Positions 43,537 to 51,610 of a DNA stretch of 64,000 bases are shown in pieces; the first letter of the stretch is position 1; the number at the start of each line of letters is the position of its first letter. The stretch is from Streptomyces sp. R41. GTDB lineage: Bacteria > Actinomycetota > Actinomycetes > Streptomycetales > Streptomycetaceae. The translations under genes were made by a program, and so were the position numbers. The notes below the pieces were generated by a model, which was given only the letters and a program-made list of their open reading frames with translations, was not told the origin of the DNA and ran no database searches. The stretch is from the NCBI RefSeq assembly GCF_041053055.1, contig NZ_CP163443.1, positions 5,005,001 through 5,069,000 on the forward strand. Direction: 5' to 3'.

Positions 43537-44238
43537 CTACGCCGCCAGATCCCGCTCCTCGGGCTGCTCGACCCGAGCCCCCGGAATCAGCGCATCCTGC
43601 CCCGCGGGAGCCACCCCCCGTGCCCGGATCAGCCACCCGGCACGCGGGGCCCGCTCCACCGCCTTCATGACAGGTGTCAGCAACGCCATCGCAAGCGGCG
43701 ACAGCAGCAGCGCGACCGCCGTGCCGAGCGCGAACCCGCCGATCACGTCCGTCGGGTAGTGCACGCCCATGTAGACCCGGCAGAAGCCTTCGAGCAGCGC
43801 GAGCCCTATCCCCGCCAGCCCGAACTTCCGGTTCGCCACGAACAGCCCGACCCCCATCGCCATGGTGAGCGTCGCGTGATCGCTGACGAAGGAGAAGTCG
43901 GTCTTGCCGGAGACCAGGACGTCCAGCCCCTGGTGGTCGACGAAGGGGCGGGGTCTCTCCACGAAGCCCCGTATCGGCACGTTCACCAGCACCGCGATGC
44001 CGGCGGCCAGCGGCGCCCACACCAACGCGGCCACGGACGACGCGGCATCGCCGCCGCCCCGCCGCCGCACGGTCCACCAGCACCACAGCACCAGCAGGAC
44101 CATGGCGAGCAGCAGCCCGTACTCGCCCACGAACTCCATGGCCCGGTCGAACCAGTGCGGCGCGTCCTTGGCCAGGCCATTGATGTCGTAGAGCAGGTCG
44201 ACGTCGGGGTTCGAACCGGATTCGGCGAGTCCAGCCAT
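43537..44238 (-). CDS. PAP2-family phosphatase, BcrC-like undecaprenyl-diphosphatase
   Basis: A 233-residue membrane phosphatase. The PAP2 motifs are RGFVERPRP, FSFVSDHATLT and CRVYMGVHYPTD. The SDH variant in motif 2 is the form seen in BcrC-type undecaprenyl pyrophosphate phosphatases that recycle the cell-wall lipid carrier. It has about five membrane segments. I chose the ATG at 44238; the ribosome site is weak. It may confer bacitracin tolerance, which is inference. Confidence 0.85.
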   Translation of the reverse strand: MAGLAESGSNPDVDLLYDINGLAKDAPHWFDRAMEFVGEYGLLLAMVLLVLWCWWTVRRRGGGDAASSVAALVWAPLAAGIAVLVNVPIRGFVERPRPFVDHQGLDVLVSGKTDFSFVSDHATLTMAMGVGLFVANRKFGLAGIGLALLEGFCRVYMGVHYPTDVIGGFALGTAVALLLSPLAMALLTPVMKAVERAPRAGWLIRARGVAPAGQDALIPGARVEQPEERDLAA

Positions 44239-44462
44239 GGTGCTGCGGCCCCTTCGTCGTCTTTCCTGCGCGCGCACCCTTTCGTGCGCGGCTCGATCCA
44301 CCCCCGTGGTCGTAGAACCGCTAGAACCGCGTCATAGATCAGCGCTACGTCAAAAGGAACGCACAGTCCCCTGTAATACGTTCCACCCTCCACGGAATGA
44401 TCACGCAGACGTTATCGAAGAGAGACACATCGCCGCAGCTCAGGGGGCGCGTTCACACAGGT

Positions 44463-45464
44463 TCACACGGAGGTGGGCAATGCTTTCGCGCCATCTTCCG
44501 TCACCCGGGTGGCCCCGAAGTAGTCGGGGGTGTCGACGGGGTCGAAGCGAATCACGGCGCCCGGCCTCGGAGCGTCGATCATGTACCCGCCACCCACATA
44601 GATCCCCACGTGCCGGATGGCCCGGGAGTTGGTGAGGTCGTCCGAGAAGAAGACCAGATCCCCGGGCAGCAGCTCTTCCCTCTTCGGGTGCGGCCCGGCG
44701 TTGTACTGATCATTGGCGACCCGTGGCAGCCCGACCCCCACACTCTCGTACGCGGCCTTCGTCAGCCCCGAGCAGTCGAAGCGTCCGCCCTGGTCAGAGG
44801 TACCGTTGCCACCCCACAGATAGGGTGTGCCGAGCTTCTTCTGCGCGTACGTGATCGCCGCCGCGGCCTGCTTCGAGGGATCCACCCGGGTCACCGGCGC
44901 GGCGAAGCTCTTCGACAGCGTCGTGATCGTCTTCACATAGTTCTGGGTCTCCTTGTACGGCGGCACGCCCCCGTACTTGATGACCGCGTAGGCCCCCGCG
45001 TTGTAGGCGGCGAGCATGTTCTCGGTGACGTTCCCCGGCGCGTTCTTCACATACGAAGCGAGCTGGCAGTCGTACGAAGCGGCCGACGGAATCGCGTCAT
45101 TCGGATCCCATACGTCGCGGTCGCCGTCCCCGTCGCCGTCGACTCCATGGGTGGCCCAGGTCCCCGGGATGAATTGCGCTATCCCCTCCGCTTTCGCCGG
45201 ACTCTTGGCATTCGGGTTGAATCCGCTCTCCTGATACAGCTGGGCGGCCAGCAGCGCGGGGTTGATGGCGCTGCACAGATTTCCCCACTTCTGTACGAGC
45301 GTCTGGTACGCGGCGGGTACGGCCCCTTTGGCGAGCGCGACCGCGCCTCCGCCCATGCCGCCTGCGAGGTTCCCGGCGACCATGTAGACGCCCACGACGA
45401 GCAGCATCACGAAGCTGATCCCCGCCCCGACGGCAGCGGTCGCTACGATCCATGCCTTACGCAC
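44463..45464 (-). CDS. cell-wall hydrolase: lytic transglycosylase + NlpC/P60 endopeptidase
   Basis: A 333-residue membrane-anchored hydrolase. The N-terminal membrane segment (ISFVMLLVVGVYMVAG) is followed by an SLT domain with Glu79 in LYQESGFNP and AYNAGAYAV. The NlpC/P60 domain follows, with the catalytic Cys in FDCSGLTKAAY and His in HVGIYVGGG. It could cut both glycan strands and peptide stems. I chose the GTG at 45464 because a GAGGGG site is properly spaced; the TTG at 45470 is an alternative. Two-domain hydrolases of this kind are often encoded with actinobacterial conjugation systems, and a T4SS-like operon lies about 8 kb away. Confidence 0.9.
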   Translation of the reverse strand: MRKAWIVATAAVGAGISFVMLLVVGVYMVAGNLAGGMGGGAVALAKGAVPAAYQTLVQKWGNLCSAINPALLAAQLYQESGFNPNAKSPAKAEGIAQFIPGTWATHGVDGDGDGDRDVWDPNDAIPSAASYDCQLASYVKNAPGNVTENMLAAYNAGAYAVIKYGGVPPYKETQNYVKTITTLSKSFAAPVTRVDPSKQAAAAITYAQKKLGTPYLWGGNGTSDQGGRFDCSGLTKAAYESVGVGLPRVANDQYNAGPHPKREELLPGDLVFFSDDLTNSRAIRHVGIYVGGGYMIDAPRPGAVIRFDPVDTPDYFGATRVTEDGAKALPTSV

Positions 45465-45559
45465 CGTCAACCGCCCCTCGCCGCCCAGGAGTCCGCCGAC
45501 CGCCAGTCTAGAGGCGGGCCCCGCGCCGCGGGACGATCACGCACAAGGAGAAACCGCAC

Positions 45560-46201
45560 GTGGCGACCCCGTCCCCGCACTCGAATCCGCCCCAGGGCAA
45601 CCCCTTTGCCCCGCAAGGCGGTTACGCGCCAAACGGGGCGCCGGCGTATGGCCAGAACCCCTACGCGCAGAACACCGCGGCACCGGCCCAGAACCCGCCG
45701 TACGCCCAGACAGCCCCCGCGTACGGCCAGAACCCGTACGCCCCGGCAGACGGACACGCCCCCGCGGGCGGCTACGCCTACTCTGCCGCCCCACCACCCC
45801 TCACGCCCGCCTGCCGCATATGCGCCGCGCAGCCGGCGGGGGACATGACCATCCGTCAGCACACGGGTCTGCTGGTCGCGATGCGGTTCTCCAAGATGGA
45901 GGGCCCGTTCTGCCGCTCCTGCGCGACGGCGATCCACCGGGAGATGACGACGAAGACCCTGGCGGGCGGCTGGTGGAGCCCGGTGTCGCTGCTCCTGTTC
46001 ACCCCCCTCACGCTCCTGTGGAACCTCTACGTACGCACGAAGATCAGCAAGCTCCCGCGCCCGACGATGCCGTCCCCGACCGGGGTGGTCATGGACCAGG
46101 GCAAGCCGGTCCTCCAGCGCCCGCTGGCCTACGTGGTCCTGCTTCTGCCGCTGCTCTGGCTCGCCGTGTACATCTCCAACGAGGTCACGAGCCGGTCATG
46201 A
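45560..46201 (+). CDS. membrane protein with YGQNPYA repeats and a Cys-rich knuckle
   Basis: A 213-residue protein from a GTG with an aaggag site. The first 75 residues are Pro/Tyr/Gln/Ala-rich with repeats such as AYGQNPYAQN and AYGQNPYAPA. A four-Cys segment follows (PACRICAAQPAGD and FCRSCATAIH), resembling a zinc ribbon, then two membrane segments. I cannot name its function. It is divergent from the cell-wall hydrolase, and its 3' end overlaps that of the convergent protease gene by 17 bases. Confidence 0.8.
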   Translation: MATPSPHSNPPQGNPFAPQGGYAPNGAPAYGQNPYAQNTAAPAQNPPYAQTAPAYGQNPYAPADGHAPAGGYAYSAAPPPLTPACRICAAQPAGDMTIRQHTGLLVAMRFSKMEGPFCRSCATAIHREMTTKTLAGGWWSPVSLLLFTPLTLLWNLYVRTKISKLPRPTMPSPTGVVMDQGKPVLQRPLAYVVLLLPLLWLAVYISNEVTSRS

Positions 46202-46943
46202 CGGCCTGGCGATAGAGCGCCGCGACCTCGTTCCCGAAGACGACGCTGTACGAGACGTCGTCGGTGTCGCCGCCCTGTTGGTGGCCGCCGATGACACCGA
46301 CGACCTCCCCGTCGCCGTTCACCCAGGGACTGCCGCTCGTCCCTCCGGCGAAATCGGGGCACACGATGCGCTGCTGCGTACGGCTGTGGGTGGTGGGCTT
46401 GTTGGTGCAGGTGATGGGCGTGTCGAGGCTGCTGGGGTACCCGGTGACGGTGACAGCGGTCGACCCGGTGGCGCGCCCGGCCGCGAACACGTTCCCACCC
46501 CCGACAGCGTCTTCGACGTTCTTCCCGTCCTTCTCGGCGAGAACGGCGAAGGCGACGTCGGTGTCCTCGTCCTGCTCGCTCGTCCACCCCTCGGGGACGA
46601 CGGTCCCCGCGACCTCCCAGTACCCGTACGGCGCCTGGCCGTCCCGGTACCCGGGCGCGAAGCGCATGGTCCCTCCCCCGTCCACGCAGTGCGCGGCGGT
46701 CACGATCAGATCCCGGCCGGCACTGTGCACGACGGACGCGGTACAGAAGTGCCCGCCGCTCCCGTGGAACAGCGCGCCCACGCGCACGCTCTGCGCGGTC
46801 ACGGCGGCATGCACGGTCACCCCGAGCGGCCCGGGACCGGCGTCCGCGGCCGCCACGGAGGAGGACGTCACGGCCGCCACCAGCACGACCGCACCTAGCA
46901 AGGCGTGCCGGCGGGTGCCGGGGGGACGGGTGGTGCGCTTCAT
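46185..46943 (-). CDS. secreted trypsin-like serine protease
   Basis: A 252-residue S1-type protease with a signal peptide (LLGAVVLVAAVTSSSVAAAD). The triad residues are His in LIVTAAHCVD, Asp in DTDVAFAVL and Ser in AGGTSGSPWV. Cys pairs can form disulfides. The gaggggcg site precedes the ATG at 46943. The target is unknown. The end overlaps the convergent gene on the other strand. Confidence 0.9.
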   Translation of the reverse strand: MKRTTRPPGTRRHALLGAVVLVAAVTSSSVAAADAGPGPLGVTVHAAVTAQSVRVGALFHGSGGHFCTASVVHSAGRDLIVTAAHCVDGGGTMRFAPGYRDGQAPYGYWEVAGTVVPEGWTSEQDEDTDVAFAVLAEKDGKNVEDAVGGGNVFAAGRATGSTAVTVTGYPSSLDTPITCTNKPTTHSRTQQRIVCPDFAGGTSGSPWVNGDGEVVGVIGGHQQGGDTDDVSYSVVFGNEVAALYRQAVMTGS

Positions 46944-47022
46944 CGCCCCTCACCTTGCCGCAGGCACGTGAGAAAAACACCGAGAGCACACTAAAAGTCT
47001 CCTGTGAACCGCCCCCGCCGCG

Positions 47023-47163
47023 TCAGCGCCCGTACACCGGGAATCCGTCCGTCGCGACGCCGAACCCGAGCGGATCCGGGAGCGGCACGGGCTCTCCGTA
47101 CTTGCCGGGCAGCACGTCACTTGCCGGGCAGCACGTCCTGATAGGCGCCGTTGTCGATCAACG
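47023..47163 (-). pseudogene. remnant of a Uma2-like nuclease C-terminus, frame-shifted
   Basis: Minus-strand translation gives IDNGAYQDVLPGK then stop. After skipping a 19-base duplication it continues as YGEPVPLPDPLGFGVATDGF and PVYGR, then stop. This resembles the end of Uma2/DUF820 family proteins (YGxPxxLPEPxGFxLDT). A 19-base tandem repeat (ACTTGCCGGGCAGCACGTC at 47100 and 47119) causes the frameshift. No upstream part of the gene is present because the ATP-binding gene abuts it. Confidence 0.45.
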
Positions 47164-47167
47164 GGCT

Positions 47168-47608
47168 TCACTCCAAGTCACCCCACTGACACTCCGCCCA
47201 AAGCAGCTTCCCGCCCTTCGACGCCCCCAGCTCCCGCAGCACGGACACACCCCAGGCATCCGCACAGGCACGCACGAGATGCAGGCCGCGGCCGTGCTCG
47301 GCGTCTTCGGGCGGTACGCCGACGGGGGCGCCCTTCTCGAAACCGGGCGGGACCCTCGGGTCGGCGTCCCACACCCCGACCATGAGCCGATCGGGGTCCG
47401 AGGAGCGGATACGGAGGGCGTACGGGCCGTTGGTGTGGAGATGCGCGTTGGCGAGCAGCTCGGACGCCAACAGTTCGGCGGTGGAAGCGAGTTCGGTAAG
47501 GCCGTGGGCGGCCAGGACGGTGCGGAGGGTGGCCCGGGCGATGCCCGGGGCGCGGGGATCGTGCGGGAGTTGGAGGGTGTAGGACCAGGGCGGGGATACG
47601 GTTGCCAT
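47168..47608 (-). CDS. ATP-binding anti-sigma-factor-like protein (HATPase_c_2)
   Basis: A 146-residue GHKL-type ATP-binding protein like SpoIIAB/RsbW. The N box appears as ELLASELLANAHLHTN, followed by VGVWDADPRVPP (G1) and EHGRGLHLVRACAD (G2). The ATG at 47608 has a ggaga site. It is divergent from a WhiJ-type regulator. ATPases of this kind are a regular member of abaA/whiJ-like clusters and may control a regulator by binding or phosphorylation. Confidence 0.88.
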   Translation of the reverse strand: MATVSPPWSYTLQLPHDPRAPGIARATLRTVLAAHGLTELASTAELLASELLANAHLHTNGPYALRIRSSDPDRLMVGVWDADPRVPPGFEKGAPVGVPPEDAEHGRGLHLVRACADAWGVSVLRELGASKGGKLLWAECQWGDLE

Positions 47609-47829
47609 GAGAAGTCTCCGATCACGGAGGGGAGTTGGGTGGTGTCGTGTCGTTGCCTTGCACTGCGTTGCCCAGTGACCGCGGCCGCTCCGTCGAGCGG
47701 GGTGCTTCTGGGCGGGGCGCCTGCGCATTAAGGTAGCGGCGCCCGGTAAACCCATTCACCGGTTTCTGGGGATCTCGTTCACTACCACCCGTGTGGGTGA
47801 CGAGTCATAGCAAGGAGGCAGGGGAACCC

Positions 47830-48675
47830 GTGAGGAGCAACCCGACGGGTCGGCAACTCCGGTTCGGCTCAGAGCTGCGCAAACTCCGGGAGCGCGCGGG
47901 CCTGAACGCAACCGAGGCCGGTCAACTCATGGGCATCAAGCAGACTCAGGTCAGCAACATGGAGGCCGGGCGCGTAGGCGTAAGCGCAGAGCGGGTGCGC
48001 ACTCTGGCCTGCCACTACGACTGCTCCGACAAGGACCTCATCAAAGCTCTCAGCGACATGACCACCGAACGGTCGCGCGGCTGGTGGGAGGAGTACCGCG
48101 AGATCCTGCCCGGAGGTCTGATCGACCTGGCCGAGATGGAGCAGCACGCGACGCGGCTGAGCGCCGGGATCACGGCTCACATTCCCGGCCTTCTCCAGAT
48201 CCACGATCACGCTCGCGAAGTCTTCCGCCAGGTCGTGCCGGAGCTCTCACCCCCCGACATCGAGCATCGGCTCTCGTTCCGGATCAAGCGCCAGGCCGTC
48301 CTCTTCAAGGACTCCCCCACCCCGTATCGCGCCGTCATCCACGAAGCCGCCCTGCGCATGCAGTTCGGCGGGCCTGCCGTCACCAGGAAGCAGCTGCAGC
48401 ACATCCTCGACATGAGCGAGCGCGCACACGTCACCGTTCAGGTCATCCCGTTCGCCGTCGGCGCCTATCCCGGCTCGGGGCAGTCGATCCTGTACGCCCA
48501 CGGACGCGTCCCGCAGCTCGACACGGTCCACCTCGACCAGTCCCACGGCTCCGCGCTCATCGACGCCGAAGCCCAGCTCGACAAGTACCGCGTCCTCCTC
48601 GAGCGCATGGAGGGCATCGCCCTCGGCCCCAGAGAGTCACGAGAGTTCATCCACACCATCGCCCAGGACCTGTGA
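47830..48675 (+). CDS. WhiJ-like helix-turn-helix regulator (XRE + DUF5753)
   Basis: A 281-residue regulator. The N-terminal XRE helix-turn-helix (about 8-62) includes LRKLRERAGLNATEAGQLMG and IKQTQVSNMEAGR. The large C-terminal DUF5753 domain includes IPGLLQIHDHAREVF, VIPFAVGAYPGSGQS and HLDQSHGSALID. I chose the GTG at 47830 because of the AAGGAGG site. These proteins act with the small DUF397 proteins encoded next to them in development and antibiotic regulation. Confidence 0.92.
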   Translation: MRSNPTGRQLRFGSELRKLRERAGLNATEAGQLMGIKQTQVSNMEAGRVGVSAERVRTLACHYDCSDKDLIKALSDMTTERSRGWWEEYREILPGGLIDLAEMEQHATRLSAGITAHIPGLLQIHDHAREVFRQVVPELSPPDIEHRLSFRIKRQAVLFKDSPTPYRAVIHEAALRMQFGGPAVTRKQLQHILDMSERAHVTVQVIPFAVGAYPGSGQSILYAHGRVPQLDTVHLDQSHGSALIDAEAQLDKYRVLLERMEGIALGPRESREFIHTIAQDL

Positions 48676-48686
48676 AAGGACTCGAG

Positions 48687-48881
48687 ATGCCCACCGCCAC
48701 CTGGCAGAAGTCCTCGTACTGCGGCGAGGGCGAGGCCTGCGTACACGTCGCCGCCACTGCCTCCGCCCGAATACACCTCACCGAAAGCAGTGATCCCACC
48801 GAAGCGATACTCACGGCCACCCCCACCGCCTTCCGTTCCCTCCTCCGTACCCTCAAGAACAAGGAAGCGCACCGTGGCTGA
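48687..48881 (+). CDS. DUF397 protein
   Basis: A 64-residue DUF397 protein starting MPTATWQKSSYCGEGEACVH. The W-x-KSSYC-x5-C motif is characteristic. It pairs with the WhiJ-like regulator; the ATG at 48687 has an aagga site 7 bases upstream. Its end overlaps the next gene by 8 bases. Confidence 0.9.
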   Translation: MPTATWQKSSYCGEGEACVHVAATASARIHLTESSDPTEAILTATPTAFRSLLRTLKNKEAHRG

Positions 48882-49125
48882 AGTCCCCCCGAACCTCACC
48901 TGGGAACGCGCCGCCCCGCCCGAAGCCACCGGCCCCGGCCCCTGGATCGAACTCGCCTTCGGCGACAACGACCTCGTCTACATCCGCGAGACCAGCGACC
49001 CCGAGAACGTCGTCACCACCACCCAGAAGAAGTGGGACGCGTTCGTACTGGGCGTACAGGCGGGAGAGTTCGACCACTTCGTGGAGGGGCTGGAGAACGG
49101 GGGGTCCGCTGAACCTCGCCCATGA
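48874..49125 (+). CDS. second DUF397-like protein
   Basis: An 83-residue acidic protein from a GTG with an aaggaagcg site (VAEVPPNLTWERAAPPE). IELAFGDNDLVYIRETSDPE and KKWDAFVLGVQAGEFDHF match the second half of DUF397 domains. It lacks the N-terminal KSSYC motif. It is probably a diverged partner within the same cluster. Confidence 0.82.
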   Translation: MAEVPPNLTWERAAPPEATGPGPWIELAFGDNDLVYIRETSDPENVVTTTQKKWDAFVLGVQAGEFDHFVEGLENGGSAEPRP

Positions 49126-49870
49126 GGTGGCCGTCGGGACCGCCCGCTTCTTTGTCAGTGTCGTGCTTCCGCGACCCGAGTAAAGGGCGCTCCCTCCGGT
49201 CGCGTCGGCTGCGCCGTTTCCGCTGCGCTCCACCCTTGACTCGGCCCGCTCCAGCACGGGGGAGAAGCGAGCGGGCGGCCCAGGGGTAAGGGGTCCCCGG
49301 GTAGGCCTACGGCACCCGGGGGCGCGCGGTCACCCTCGGCCGGTGGAGCGCGGTCGCGCCTCGCCGGCACGCCGGGTGGGCTCAGCGACTGCGGATGCGG
49401 AGTAGTTGCGGTGCGCGGCGGCCCCGGCGGGGGCACGCCGGGGCCGGCTCAGCGACTGACGGTCCGATCGGTGGCTGGTAGCGGGCAGCTGATGGCCGGG
49501 GGCGGGATGCGGGCGAGCGGCGGCGTACGGGGTGGCCTTTTGGCAGATTTGGGCCAGGCGTGGGCCCGTTGAGCAGAAGGTGTCGCCGCCCCGCGGCCCA
49601 AATCTGCCAATCGTGCCCCCCGACAGGCGTGCGTTCCCTGTGAGTCGAGTCAAGTCACCGTCAGCTTCCGGCCATCGATGGGCCATTGAGCGGTAAGTCG
49701 ATCACCCCGGTTCGGTAAGGCGGAAGTCAGGATTCCTGATCTCCCTTGTTGTCACGTACTCAACAAGGAGATGGTCTACGCGGGTCACACGGCCCCGCCG
49801 CCGGGGACACCGCACCGACGGCGCGCAGCACCCGCACTGCCCCTGTCAACCACTCTCAGGAGGCTGTACG
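49126..49870. other. 745-base non-coding region with large inverted repeats
   Basis: I see no convincing gene. The region holds a 10-bp hairpin (49420-49429 with 49436-49445) flanked by direct repeats of GGCTCAGCGACTG, and a perfect 16-bp inverted repeat TTGGCAGATTTGGGCC (49540-49555) / GGCCCAAATCTGCCAA (49595-49610). Its last 230 bases resemble the region upstream of the second S53 gene. Confidence 0.6.
49745..49767 (+). promoter_or_regulatory. conserved hairpin upstream of first S53 protease
   Basis: CTTGTTG-TCACGTACT-CAACAAG, a 7-bp stem with a 9-base loop. It is repeated exactly at 51491-51513 before the second protease. It is a candidate regulator site or mRNA element. Confidence 0.65.
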
Positions 49871-51211
49871 TTGCGTACCGCACCCCCCACACCCAGCAGT
49901 AACAGATCTTCCACGCGGGCAAGTTGGCGGCGAATAGGCGCTTCGGCCTTCGCCACCGCCACCCTCGTGTTCGCCGGTCTCGGCACCGCCGTCCACGCGA
50001 GCGCCGCGCCTGCCGCCGCGACAAAGACGGCCAAGTCGGCCTCCTCCAAGGTCACTTGGGCCCGCTCCTGCGCCACCCCCAAGAAGAAGGGGGAGATGGC
50101 TTGCAACGCGCTGCGCGTCACCGGCGGCATCACCGCCTTCCAGAAGGCCAACGCCCACGCCGACGCGGTCACCCCCAAGGCCGCCGACGCCGGCAGCCCC
50201 TCCGGGTACGGGCCGAGCGACCTGCAGAGCGCCTACGGCCTGGCCGACGCCGCCTCCTCCAACGGCTCGGGCGAGACCATCGCGATCGTCGACGCGTACG
50301 ACGACCCGAACGCCGAGTCCGACCTCGCGGCCTACCGCTCGTACTACGGCCTCTCGGACTGCACCACCGACAACGGCTGCTTCACCAAGGTCAGCCAGAC
50401 CGGCTCGACGACCTCCCTCCCCACCGCCGACAGCGGCTGGGCCGGTGAGATCTCGCTCGACCTCGACATGGCCAGCGCCATCTGCCCGAACTGCAACATC
50501 ACGCTGGTGGAGGCCAAGTCCTCCTCCATGGCCAACCTCGGCACGGCCGTGAACGAGGCGGTCAAGCTCGGCGCGAAGTACGTCTCCAACAGCTATGGCG
50601 GCTCGGAGTCCTCCTCCGACACGACGTACGACTCCTCCTACTTCAAGCACGCCGGCGTCGCCATCACCGTCAGCGCGGGCGACGAGGGCTACGGCGCCGA
50701 GTACCCGGCGGCCTCCCGCTACGTCACCTCTGTCGGCGGCACCGCCCTCTCCACCAGCTCCAACAGCCGCGGCTGGGCCGAGAAGGTGTGGAACACCAGC
50801 AGCACCGAAGGCACCGGCTCGGGCTGCTCCTCGTACGACGTGAAGCCCTCCTGGCAGACCGACACGGGCTGCTCGAAGCGCATGATCGCGGACGTCTCGG
50901 CCGTCGCCGACCCGGCGACCGGCGTCTCGGTCTACGACACGTACGGCGACGGCACCGGCTGGGCCACCTATGGCGGCACCAGCGCCTCGGCACCCATCAT
51001 CGCGGGCGTCTACGCCCTCGCGGGCACCCCGGGCAGCAGCGACTACCCCGCGCAGTACCCGTACAACGCGGCCGGCACCTCCGCCCTCAACGACGTCACC
51101 AGCGGCAGCAACGGCTCCTGCACCACGAGCTACTTCTGCACCGCGAAGTCGGGCTACGACGGCCCGACCGGCTGGGGCACCCCGGCGGGGATCGACGCCT
51201 TCACCGGCTGA
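49871..51211 (+). CDS. secreted S53 (sedolisin) peptidase, copy 1
   Basis: A 446-residue secreted serine-carboxyl peptidase. The signal region spans about 20-46 (RRIGASAFATATLVFAGLG). The catalytic residues are Glu193 and Asp197 in GEISLDLDMA, Asp271 in SAGDEGYG and Ser371 in GGTSASAPII. The C-terminal calcium-site-like segment is NDVTSGSNGSC to KSGYDGPTGWGTP. The canonical large pro-domain of sedolisins is absent or reduced to about 60 residues. The start is a TTG with a perfect AGGAGG 7 bases upstream. Such enzymes degrade proteins at acidic pH. It is a tandem duplicate of the next gene. Confidence 0.92.
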   Translation: MRTAPPTPSSNRSSTRASWRRIGASAFATATLVFAGLGTAVHASAAPAAATKTAKSASSKVTWARSCATPKKKGEMACNALRVTGGITAFQKANAHADAVTPKAADAGSPSGYGPSDLQSAYGLADAASSNGSGETIAIVDAYDDPNAESDLAAYRSYYGLSDCTTDNGCFTKVSQTGSTTSLPTADSGWAGEISLDLDMASAICPNCNITLVEAKSSSMANLGTAVNEAVKLGAKYVSNSYGGSESSSDTTYDSSYFKHAGVAITVSAGDEGYGAEYPAASRYVTSVGGTALSTSSNSRGWAEKVWNTSSTEGTGSGCSSYDVKPSWQTDTGCSKRMIADVSAVADPATGVSVYDTYGDGTGWATYGGTSASAPIIAGVYALAGTPGSSDYPAQYPYNAAGTSALNDVTSGSNGSCTTSYFCTAKSGYDGPTGWGTPAGIDAFTG

Positions 51212-51284
51212 CATCGGCCCGCGGGCGCATGACGGAAACCGCCGGTAAGTGAAGTAAGTGGGGATCCACCGGCGGTACCCGAAA

Positions 51285-51315
51285 AACGGGCCGCGGCAAC
51301 CAGCCGCGGCCCGTT
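51285..51315 (+). terminator. terminator of first S53 gene
   Basis: AACGGGCCGCGG (51285-51296) pairs with CCGCGGCCCGTT (51304-51315), a 12-bp perfect stem. The same stem follows the second S53 gene. Confidence 0.85.
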
Positions 51316-51490
51316 CCGCTGTCCAAGGCCGCGCTGACCTCCGGTGTCGCCGTCCCGACCTGCTGTTCAAATCCCTTGAGGCGACTGTGTGTTGAGTCAA
51401 GCCATCGTCAGCTTCCAGCCATCCTGCGGTCATGGAGCGGTCACGCGCACGCCTCGTTGAGTAAGGCGGAGGTCAGGATTCCAGCCATCT

Positions 51491-51513
51491 CTTGTTGTCA
51501 CGTACTCAACAAG
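51491..51513 (+). promoter_or_regulatory. conserved hairpin upstream of second S53 protease
   Basis: An exact copy of the 23-base hairpin at 49745-49767, within a duplicated upstream region of about 230 bases (51380-51610). Confidence 0.65.
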
Positions 51514-51610
51514 GGATGGTCATCCGCGGGCCGATCGGCCCACCGCCGGGGACTGCGTACCGGCGGCGCACCCGCACTGCCCCTGTCAAACACTCTCAGG
51601 AGGCTGTACG

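Noticed and set aside
44239..44462. ydaO-type riboswitch for the cell-wall hydrolase
   Set aside because: Such elements lie upstream of some Streptomyces hydrolases, but this gap is downstream of the hydrolase gene and its own leader is under 100 bases.
49155..49686. Two minus-strand frames in the gap before the first S53 gene
   Set aside because: Low-complexity Pro/Arg/Ala composition, no ribosome site, and disrupted by inverted repeats.
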